Assembly (NCBI GenBank): GCA_944372745.1
Contig: CALWAB010000104.1
Span: 1 to 21,567, forward strand
Length of the DNA: 21,567 nt
Direction: 5' to 3'
Origin: an uncultured Clostridia bacterium
GTDB lineage: Bacteria; Bacillota; Clostridia; Christensenellales; UBA1242
Positions within the stretch are counted from its first letter, which is position 1, and each line of letters starts with the position of its first letter. The position numbers and the translations under genes were made by a program. The notes beneath the pieces were generated by a model. The model made no database searches and was not told the origin of the DNA. It worked only from the letters and a program-made list of their open reading frames with translations. This document shows, piece after piece, positions 16,207 to 21,567 of this stretch.

Positions 16207-16579
16207 ATTGAAATGTTTAATTAATGTATTCTAATTAATTTATTAAAAAATTTTAATTGTAGGAAACTTGTAGTTAATGTTAAAATTATATTAACTAAAT
16301 AAAAATGTAAAATGATAAGAATAAAACTTCTAAGAACCCCAAAATTATTTTATTTTTAATAATAATAGCAAATTTATTTACAAAAAATTTAAGCAATAAA
16401 TAAAAAGATATAAAGATTATTTGCCTTTATATCTTTTATAGTTGCAGAAAGTGATAATTAGAATATACACAAACTATTTGTCAATATGGCATAGTGTCTA
16501 TTATAAATATAAGAAAGTTAATATAATTTCTTTAATTATTATTCGCAAATCTTATATAAACTTATTAAAATTCAAATAT
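16207..16579. other. AT-rich convergent intergenic region between the zincin gene and polA
   Basis: This 373-base region lies between two gene ends. It contains a clear bidirectional hairpin (16403-16437) and, just after the zincin stop, a weaker AT-only hairpin (TTAATTA/TAATTAA near 16218-16240). A TTGTCA at 16478-16483 with TATAAA 18 bases on is promoter-like on the plus strand, but it would only read antisense into polA and is not called. No coding frame with a ribosome binding site was seen. Confidence 0.6.
16403..16437. terminator. Bidirectional intrinsic terminator between convergent genes
   Basis: AAAAGATATAAAG (16403-16415) pairs perfectly over 13 bp with CTTTATATCTTTT (16425-16437), with a 9-base loop. 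T-rich tails follow on both strands: TTTTATA on plus, and TTTTTATTTATT on minus. It lies about 200 bases past the zincin stop and about 140 bases past the polA stop, so it can serve both converging transcripts. Confidence 0.8.
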
Positions 16580-19123
16580 TTATACATCATACCAAGTTTT
16601 ACCCACTGATATATTGATTGTCAATGGAACATTTAGTTTAACTACATTTTCCATTTTTTCTTTTAAGATTGTGCTGATTTCGTCTATTTCTGCTTCAGGA
16701 CACTCTAACATAAGTTCGTCGTGAATTTGAAGAATCATTTTGCTTTTTAAATTTCTTTTTCTTAATTCTTCGTCAACTTGTATCATTGCTATTTTTATAA
16801 TATCACTTTCTGTACCTTGAAGTGGGGTGTTCATAGCAACACGTTCCCCGAATTTTTGTATGTTTTTATTTCTTGATTGCAGTTCTGGGATGTATCTCTT
16901 ACGCCCAAACATAGTTAAAACATAACCATCTTTTTTTGCTTTTTCTACACAATCAGCCATATATTTTTTGACACCATCGTATCTGTCAAAATATTTTTCA
17001 ATAAATGCTTTAGCTTCTGTTCTTGACATATTCAAAGATTGTGATAGACCATAATCACTGATTCCATAAATAATTCCAAAGTTTACAGTTTTTGCTATTC
17101 TTCGCATATCTTCTGTGACATCTTGAATGTTCACATTAAAAATTTGACTAGCAGTATATTCGTGAATATCATGTCCAGTCATAAATGCTTTGACTAAATG
17201 TTCATCATTGCTATAGTGTGCAAGCAATCTAAGTTCAATTTGACTATAATCTGCTGATACAAAAACATTTTCAGGCTTTTTGCAAATAAACATTTTTCTT
17301 AAACTTTTGCCTTCTTCATCTCTAGTAGGAATGTTTTGTAAATTTGGATTGAGACTTGAGAGTCTACCTGTTGTCGTCATTGTTTGATTAAATTCCGTAT
17401 GAACAATGTCGTTTTCATCAAGGTGTGGAATAAGCCCGTCTAAATATGTGCTGACAATTTTTGCTACTTTTCTATAACGCATTAAAAGTGGAACAATAGG
17501 GTGGGCGTGTTCAATTTCTTGTAGCATTTCTATATTGGTTGAGCGTTTTTTCCCTTTAGGAATAGGTATCTGCAATTTGTCAAATAGAATGTCGGCAAGT
17601 TGTTTTGTAGAATTTATGTTAAATTTTTCGCCAGCCATTTCAAATATAGCATCTGCTATCTCATCAACCTGTTTAGAAAAATTATTTGATAATTCTACAA
17701 GTGTTTTTCTATTAACTTTAATGCCTTCTACTTCCATTCTAAAAAGTACATCTTCAAGTCTTAACTCTAAATCATAATACAACTTTTCTAGTTGCATTTC
17801 TTTAAGTTGTGGCTCTAAAATTTCTTTTGCTTTCAAAATTCCTGAAGCCATAGCTTTGATATTGAGTCCTAAATAATCAAATGCTTTGTCAATTATTTCA
17901 AATCGCACTGATGAGTCTATTAGATATTGTGCCATTGACACATCAAAACAAGGCATATTGATATCTAAGCCCCAGTTATAAAAATAATGTTTTTGTTTTT
18001 TGTATTGGAAATAAGTTTTCTCTATCTTGTCATTTTCAATATAAGACATTAACTTTTTTATGAATTCAATAGTTTGTTCTCCAGTATTTTTTGTGATGAA
18101 AAAATAATCTTCATTTGTATTGAATGCAAAATGAAATGCATCGTAATATTTTTCATAATGACAGCAAAATTTTTGTGGGGTAGGGTTATCCCTGATAATT
18201 TTGTCTAATTCTTCTAGTGTCTGGATTTCAATTATGTTACACTGTACTTGAGGTGTTTCATCTAAAATTGCATTAGAAGTAAAAATATTTCTTTTTAATA
18301 AAGAAGTGAATTCATATTCAGCAAATTTTTTTTGTACCGCTTCATTGAACGGGAAATCGTATGTCAAATCATTTAAAGTACATTCTATCTCTGCATTTGT
18401 ATCAATAGTGGCCAGTTCATAGCTTAAATAAGCAAGTTCCTTTCCATTTATAACTTTTGTTTGCTTAGCACCCTTAATATCATCAATGTGTTGATATAAT
18501 CCATCAAGCGAACCAAAATTGTGCATAAATTCAAGAGCAGTTTTTTCACCCACGCCTACAATCCCGGGAATATTATCACTTGAGTCACCCATCATAGATT
18601 TCAAATCTACCATTTTTTTAGGTTCAAAGCCATAGACATCAAAAAAATGCTTTTCATCAAAAACTTCGGTTTCGCTAATTCCTTTTTTAGTTAGCCATAC
18701 AGTGACATTGTCATCAATTAATTGTAATAAATCTTTGTCTCCTGACACAATGACTGTGTTAAGATTAAAACGCTTAGCCAAAGTGCCGACAATATCATCA
18801 GCTTCTATTCCGTCTTTGAGCAAGACTTTTATATTCATTAGTCTGAGCAAATCTTGTAATAAAGGCATTTGAGTTACTAAATCTTCAGGCATAGCATTGC
18901 GTCCAGCCTTATACTCTGGGTATTTCTCGTGCCTAAAAGTAGGGGCGTGTGCATCAAACGCCACAGCGAAATATTTAGGTTTATTTTCAGTGATAAGTTT
19001 CACTAAAATATTGCAAAAACCAAATATAGCGTTGCAAACTAATCCATTTTTATTTTTTAAAGGTGGCATTGCATAAAATGCACGATTGGCAAGTGAATTG
19101 CCGTCAATAATAATAAAATCCAC
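16580..19123 (-). CDS. polA: DNA polymerase I, proofreading-deficient type
   Basis: Pol I fills repair gaps and processes Okazaki fragments. It has 847 residues. The N-terminal 5' nuclease is intact (DGNSLANRAFYA, GIEADDIVGTLA, VSGDKDLLQL, GDSSDNIPGI). The central exonuclease region, about 290-450, lacks the D-x-E and Y-x-x-x-D metal motifs, so no 3'-5' proofreading is expected, as in many Gram-positive Pol I proteins. The polymerase is complete: motif A VSADYSQIELR with Asp625, O-helix RRIAKTVNFGIIYG with Lys678, Phe682 and Tyr686, and motif C QIHDELM with Asp802. Start is GTG 19123-19121 behind GAGG with a 5-base spacer; an ATG two bases upstream is out of frame. It is monocistronic, divergent from tRNA-Leu, with an extended -10 promoter at 19143-19170. 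Excision repair by the uvrBA products nearby would leave gaps for this enzyme. Confidence 0.98.
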   Translation of the reverse strand: MDFIIIDGNSLANRAFYAMPPLKNKNGLVCNAIFGFCNILVKLITENKPKYFAVAFDAHAPTFRHEKYPEYKAGRNAMPEDLVTQMPLLQDLLRLMNIKVLLKDGIEADDIVGTLAKRFNLNTVIVSGDKDLLQLIDDNVTVWLTKKGISETEVFDEKHFFDVYGFEPKKMVDLKSMMGDSSDNIPGIVGVGEKTALEFMHNFGSLDGLYQHIDDIKGAKQTKVINGKELAYLSYELATIDTNAEIECTLNDLTYDFPFNEAVQKKFAEYEFTSLLKRNIFTSNAILDETPQVQCNIIEIQTLEELDKIIRDNPTPQKFCCHYEKYYDAFHFAFNTNEDYFFITKNTGEQTIEFIKKLMSYIENDKIEKTYFQYKKQKHYFYNWGLDINMPCFDVSMAQYLIDSSVRFEIIDKAFDYLGLNIKAMASGILKAKEILEPQLKEMQLEKLYYDLELRLEDVLFRMEVEGIKVNRKTLVELSNNFSKQVDEIADAIFEMAGEKFNINSTKQLADILFDKLQIPIPKGKKRSTNIEMLQEIEHAHPIVPLLMRYRKVAKIVSTYLDGLIPHLDENDIVHTEFNQTMTTTGRLSSLNPNLQNIPTRDEEGKSLRKMFICKKPENVFVSADYSQIELRLLAHYSNDEHLVKAFMTGHDIHEYTASQIFNVNIQDVTEDMRRIAKTVNFGIIYGISDYGLSQSLNMSRTEAKAFIEKYFDRYDGVKKYMADCVEKAKKDGYVLTMFGRKRYIPELQSRNKNIQKFGERVAMNTPLQGTESDIIKIAMIQVDEELRKRNLKSKMILQIHDELMLECPEAEIDEISTILKEKMENVVKLNVPLTINISVGKTWYDV

Positions 19124-19142
19124 ATTAACCTCACTTTTTATT

Positions 19143-19170
19143 ATTATAACATAAGTTTATTTAAATACAA
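19143..19170 (-). promoter_or_regulatory. polA promoter (extended -10)
   Basis: On the minus strand, TTGTAT (complement of 19165-19170) is followed by a 16-base spacer and a perfect TATAAT (complement of 19143-19148), with TG in the extended position (TGTTATAAT). The start is expected near 19136, about 13 bases before the GTG start codon, leaving just room for the GAGG ribosome binding site. Confidence 0.7.
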
Positions 19171-19242
19171 TTAATAAAAATAATTAAAAATAAAAAAATG
19201 ACAATAAAGGCAATATATTTTTAGTAAATTTATAAAAAATAG

Positions 19243-19271
19243 TTGATTTTTAAGAAAAAATATGATAAACT
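19243..19271 (+). promoter_or_regulatory. tRNA-Leu promoter
   Basis: TTGATT (19243-19248), a 17-base spacer and TAAACT (19266-19271), with TG in the extended -10 position. The expected start near 19278 lies about 6 bases before the mature tRNA 5' end. Confidence 0.65.
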
Positions 19272-19283
19272 TATCTTTGTTAA

Positions 19284-19370
19284 GCCGAAGTGGCGGAATT
19301 GGCAGACGCACAAGACTCAAAATCTTGCGAGGGCAACCTCATGTGGGTTCAAGTCCCACCTTCGGCACCA
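19284..19370 (+). tRNA. tRNA-Leu, anticodon CAA (reads UUG)
   Basis: A class II tRNA with a perfect 7-bp acceptor stem (GCCGAAG with CTTCGGC), discriminator A and an encoded CCA at 19368-19370. The anticodon stem CAAGA/TCTTG encloses the loop CTCAAAA, placing CAA at 19318-19320. The long variable arm (GAGG, GCAA loop, CCTC) is diagnostic for Leu/Ser, and the T arm is GTGGG-TTCAAGT-CCCAC. It stands alone, with its own promoter and a terminator 6 bases downstream. Confidence 0.98.
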
Positions 19371-19375
19371 AAAAG

Positions 19376-19416
19376 AAAACACTAATTAGCATATTTTTAT
19401 GTTATTAGTGTTTTTT
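19376..19416. terminator. Terminator shared by tRNA-Leu (plus) and the lipoprotein gene (minus)
   Basis: AACACTAAT...GCAT pairs with ATGT...ATTAGTGTT around an AT-rich loop, and both outer flanks are runs: AAAAGAAAA on the left and TTTTTT (19411-19416) on the right. On plus it ends the tRNA transcript. On minus the left flank becomes a U-run and would end the lipoprotein transcript, whose stop is at 19485. Stem imperfections lie near the loop only. Confidence 0.85.
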
Positions 19417-19484
19417 GATTTAATATGTCATATTGATATCGTTATTTAAAACTACTTTAATTTTATTAGACATTTTTTTCCTTT

Positions 19485-20324
19485 TTAATTTAATTTGAGG
19501 TTATACCAAGTTTTGATATGATGTATACTAATACCATAATCTTGACTAATTGATTTGTTAAGAGAATTTAATTGTTCATACATATATTGTTTATTTTCTT
19601 GTGCAAATGTCACTATATCTTCTTCATTGCCTGTTTCAACGCCTAAAAAGAGCAATTTGCCTATTTCTTTGCTATATTCTAATTCTTCCTTGGCTACATT
19701 ATAAATCCCTTTAGCTGTATCTCTATAACTCATTATAAAGGTTCTATTACAATAATCTATAACGAATTTATATGCTTCTTTAGTTTCATTATTAAAAGTT
19801 ATTTTATCTTCTAGCCAAAATGGAATATCGGCATCAAATGTTATATTATCATAGTTTGAAATAGTTTCGTATAGAAAATTAATGTATGATTGAATTAATT
19901 CATTTCTTCTTGTATCAAACTCTGGATGTTGATGTGGTTCGACATCTAAATGAATGCCTTCAAAATTATGCTGGTAATTATTTTGAAATTCTTGATAACG
20001 CGTTAGCAATGCATCAAAATCTTGACGATTTTCTATCCATTGATATTCACCACAAAGGAAATAAACTGTGATGTCTTTTTCATTCGCTTTCTTAATAAAA
20101 TTAGATGTATTTTCTGTAAAAGAACTATCACAATAATAGATTTCGTCAATACCATTGTCGTATGCAAAATTAAGATATTCATCACTAAGGGTATTATCCC
20201 ACCACCATACACCTTGAATAGTGGATTTATCATTTAAAACTAATGACTGTCCACAAGACGAAAAAGTTAATAGCGTAAAAGGCAATAAAATTATTATTAA
20301 TGCTTGTGCAATTATTTTATTCAT
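19485..20324 (-). CDS. Putative lipoprotein with TIM-barrel-hydrolase-like DxE motif
   Basis: A 279-residue protein starting at ATG 20324-20322. The longer frame up to 20363 is rejected because it would run through the promoter and spoil the signal peptide. Residues 1-24 are a lipoprotein-type signal (hydrophobic core IIILLPFTLLTF, then SSC with Cys24 as the lipidation site), so the protein should be anchored outside the membrane. The mature part opens with GVWWWDN and alternates strands and helices like a (β/α)8 barrel. GIHLDVEPH carries Asp127 and Glu129 at a strand end, as in DxE-type glycoside hydrolases. FDADIPFW and FIMSYRD look like later strand ends. An extracellular glycosidase-like enzyme is plausible, but no specific family is recognised. 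It has its own promoter, and no Shine-Dalgarno precedes the start. Confidence 0.75.
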   Translation of the reverse strand: MNKIIAQALIIILLPFTLLTFSSCGQSLVLNDKSTIQGVWWWDNTLSDEYLNFAYDNGIDEIYYCDSSFTENTSNFIKKANEKDITVYFLCGEYQWIENRQDFDALLTRYQEFQNNYQHNFEGIHLDVEPHQHPEFDTRRNELIQSYINFLYETISNYDNITFDADIPFWLEDKITFNNETKEAYKFVIDYCNRTFIMSYRDTAKGIYNVAKEELEYSKEIGKLLFLGVETGNEEDIVTFAQENKQYMYEQLNSLNKSISQDYGISIHHIKTWYNLKLN

Positions 20325-20330
20325 AATATA

Positions 20331-20359
20331 ATAATAAGAAAAATTTAAAATTAAGTCAA
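20331..20359 (-). promoter_or_regulatory. Lipoprotein-gene promoter, predicting a leaderless transcript
   Basis: On the minus strand TTGACT (complement of 20354-20359), a 17-base spacer and TATTAT (complement of 20331-20336). Only six bases (TATATT) lie between the -10 and the ATG at 20324, so the predicted +1 coincides with the A of ATG. Confidence 0.65.
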
Positions 20360-20396
20360 GCATAAATTATAATAATATAAAGTTTGATTAAAATAT

Positions 20397-20425
20397 TTGA
20401 TAAATAAAAATTAATGTGATATAAT
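20397..20425 (+). promoter_or_regulatory. Promoter of the yqhY-nusB-xseA operon
   Basis: TTGATA (20397-20402), a 17-base spacer and a perfect TATAAT (20420-20425) with TG extension (TGATATAAT). The ATG at 20448 is preceded by a strong AAAGGAG (20435-20441). The leader is only about 16 bases long. Confidence 0.8.
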
Positions 20426-20447
20426 ACAATAATTAAAGGAGTTAAAA

Positions 20448-20825
20448 ATGGCAGAAATGGAAAACGAAATAGAAGAAGAAAGAACTGCAGGGAAGGTTAT
20501 GTACAATAAAGACATAATCAAATCAATTATATCCTTAGCGACAAAAGAAATAAATGGCGTTGCTACAATGAATAAGACTTCACAAAATCCCATAGTTAAA
20601 CTTGTTCGTGGTAAAAATGACAATGGCGTCAAGGTGTCATCAAATGGGGATGAAGTTACTATTGATGTATATATTAATATTTTTTCTAATGCTAATGTCA
20701 AGGAAATTTCTTGGAGAATTCAAGAAAATATACGAACAAGTGTTCAAAGTATGATGAATATAAAAGTTAAAGCAGTCAATATAAATATAATTGATGTAGA
20801 TTTTTCAAATCAAGAGAGGGAATAA
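20448..20825 (+). CDS. yqhY: Asp23/Gls24 family protein (YqhY-like)
   Basis: A 125-residue protein with the Asp23/Gls24 domain: TAGKVMYNKDIIKSIISLATKEINGV at the start, an alternating β-strand region with GVKVSSNGDEVTIDVYINI, and the ending IKVKAVNINIIDVDF. The family is widespread in Gram-positive bacteria; YqhY members sit beside nusB and have been linked genetically to control of acetyl-CoA carboxylase/fatty-acid synthesis. That link is family knowledge and is not shown here, since no acc genes are present upstream. The first 12 residues are strongly acidic (EMENEIEEE). It is the first gene of its transcript, with a strong ribosome binding site, and ends one base before nusB. Confidence 0.92.
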   Translation: MAEMENEIEEERTAGKVMYNKDIIKSIISLATKEINGVATMNKTSQNPIVKLVRGKNDNGVKVSSNGDEVTIDVYINIFSNANVKEISWRIQENIRTSVQSMMNIKVKAVNINIIDVDFSNQERE

Positions 20826-20826
20826 A

Positions 20827-21228
20827 ATGACGCGTCACGAATGTAGAGAATTTGCTATGAAATTGGTATTTTCTTCACTTGATAATGAAAACTTTGATTA
20901 TTCAAAGACTTTTGAAGATTTACAACAAGACTATGAAATCAATGACCAAGATGAAGAATTTATCAAATCTTTGTTTGAAACAGTTAATGTCAATAAAAAT
21001 GATATTATTAAAGAAATTGAAGGCAAGTTAAAAGGATATGAATGGCATAGAATCTATAAAATAGATAAGGCACTTCTTTTGATGGCACTTGCTGAATTGG
21101 AATACTTAAAGACTGCACCAACTAAAGTTATCATTAATGAAGTGATAGAATTATCAAAACAGTATTCTACTGATAAAAGCCCTAAATTTATCAATGGTAT
21201 CCTTGCAAATTTTGTAGGTGATAAATGA
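20827..21228 (+). CDS. nusB: Transcription antitermination protein NusB
   Basis: NusB pairs with NusE (ribosomal protein S10) and binds boxA RNA to support rRNA antitermination. The 133 residues match the usual length. Signatures are the opening TRHECREFAMKLVFSSLD, WHRIYKIDKALLLMALAELEYL, and the closing IINEVIELSKQYSTDKSPKFINGILANF, typical of the all-helical family. The ATG at 20827 follows the yqhY stop by one base, with GAGAGGG as ribosome binding site inside the end of yqhY. Its TGA stop overlaps the xseA ATG. The order yqhY–nusB–xseA is common in Bacillota. Confidence 0.95.
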   Translation: MTRHECREFAMKLVFSSLDNENFDYSKTFEDLQQDYEINDQDEEFIKSLFETVNVNKNDIIKEIEGKLKGYEWHRIYKIDKALLLMALAELEYLKTAPTKVIINEVIELSKQYSTDKSPKFINGILANFVGDK

Positions 21229-21567
21229 ATGAAGAACAAAACTTTATAACAGTATCACAATTAGGCAATTATATAAAAAGAATTTTCGACAGTGAAGAGA
21301 TGTTACACAACATCTCAATTTTTGGTGAAATATCTGCCTATAAATTATATAGGGGTGATACAGCTTATTTTACAATAAAAGACGAAAATGCAATGATAGA
21401 TTGTGTAATGTTTGGAGCTAATCGCCTAGAAGTGCAACCGCAAGTGGGAGAGAGCGTCATTGTCAAAGGTTCACCTAATTACTATGTCAAAGGTGGCAAA
21501 CTTAGCTTTAATGTACGCAATTTAATTGCTTATGGTAAAGGTGCATTATATTTAAAATTTTTACAAC
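21225..21567 (+). CDS. xseA: Exodeoxyribonuclease VII large subunit (partial, runs off the right edge)
   Basis: Exonuclease VII degrades single-stranded DNA in both directions and needs the small subunit XseB. The first 114 codons are present. They form the N-terminal OB-fold DNA-binding domain: ITVSQLGNYIKRIFDSEEML, ISIFGEISAYKLYRGDTAYFTIKDENAMIDCVMF and VGESVIVKGSPNYYVKGGKLSFNVRNL. The start at ATG 21225 overlaps the nusB stop in an ATGA arrangement, so translation is coupled. A second ATG at 21229 is out of frame and soon stops. The catalytic C-terminal part lies beyond the window. Confidence 0.95.
   Translation, partial: MNEEQNFITVSQLGNYIKRIFDSEEMLHNISIFGEISAYKLYRGDTAYFTIKDENAMIDCVMFGANRLEVQPQVGESVIVKGSPNYYVKGGKLSFNVRNLIAYGKGALYLKFLQ

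Noticed and set aside
16478..16507. TTGTCA-18-TATAAA promoter-like sequence on the plus strand between the zincin gene and polA
   Set aside because: It would transcribe only antisense into polA; in DNA this AT-rich such matches are expected by chance, and nothing downstream supports it.
20325..20363. Longer start for the lipoprotein at 20363
   Set aside because: It would run through the -35 and -10 of the only good promoter and put polar residues ahead of the signal peptide.
1..21567. CRISPR arrays, insertion sequences, phage integration sites, rRNA or riboswitches
   Set aside because: No regularly spaced repeats, transposase-like proteins, flanking terminal inverted repeats or conserved RNA motifs were found when reading both strands. 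The tRNA-Leu 3' end is not duplicated nearby, so there is no sign of an attachment site.

Overview
The window is a stretch of an AT-rich, low-GC Gram-positive-type chromosome, most likely Bacillota and probably clostridial in the broad sense. The evidence is the Asp23/YqhY–NusB–XseA gene order, a DNA polymerase I whose proofreading domain has lost its catalytic residues, AGGAGG-type ribosome binding sites, TTGACA/TATAAT promoters that are often extended (TGnTATAAT), and A/T-tracted intrinsic terminators. TGA is used as a stop, so the code is the standard one. I cannot name a genus from sequence alone.

Layout. (1) 1-4289, plus strand: the tail of an unidentified gene, a cytoplasmic HExxH metallopeptidase-like protein, a single-pass membrane protein and the ribosome-associated GTPase HflX. 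These are tightly packed or overlapping and look like one operon. (2) 4288-4613, minus strand: a small Cys/Asn-rich membrane protein with its own terminator. (3) 5043-8240: a large secreted surface protein of about nine Ig-like modules held by a C-terminal membrane helix, with its own promoter and terminator. (4) 8367-13980: one promoter reads two small related proteins, each with a winged-helix-like N-terminal part and a C-terminal membrane helix, followed by uvrB and uvrA. (5) 14024-16206: a very AT-rich two-gene unit encoding a transglutaminase-like protein and a second HExxH protein. Its promoter is fused to a perfect palindrome plus T-run. (6) 16580-19123, minus: polA. (7) 19284-19370: tRNA-Leu(CAA). 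(8) 19485-20324, minus: a lipoprotein with a TIM-barrel-hydrolase-like DxE motif. (9) 20448-21567: yqhY, nusB and the start of xseA, translationally coupled.

The core genes concern DNA repair and replication (uvrB, uvrA, polA, xseA), ribosome rescue or quality control (hflX) and transcription (nusB). The accessory genes between them are the less familiar part.

The observations most worth following are the 14051-14077 element, where a start site at the centre of a terminator-like hairpin could end uvrA read-through while letting the local transcript escape; the two membrane-anchored winged-helix-like proteins heading the uvrBA operon; the transglutaminase-like/zincin pair; and a predicted leaderless mRNA for the lipoprotein. 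None of these is proved by sequence alone.
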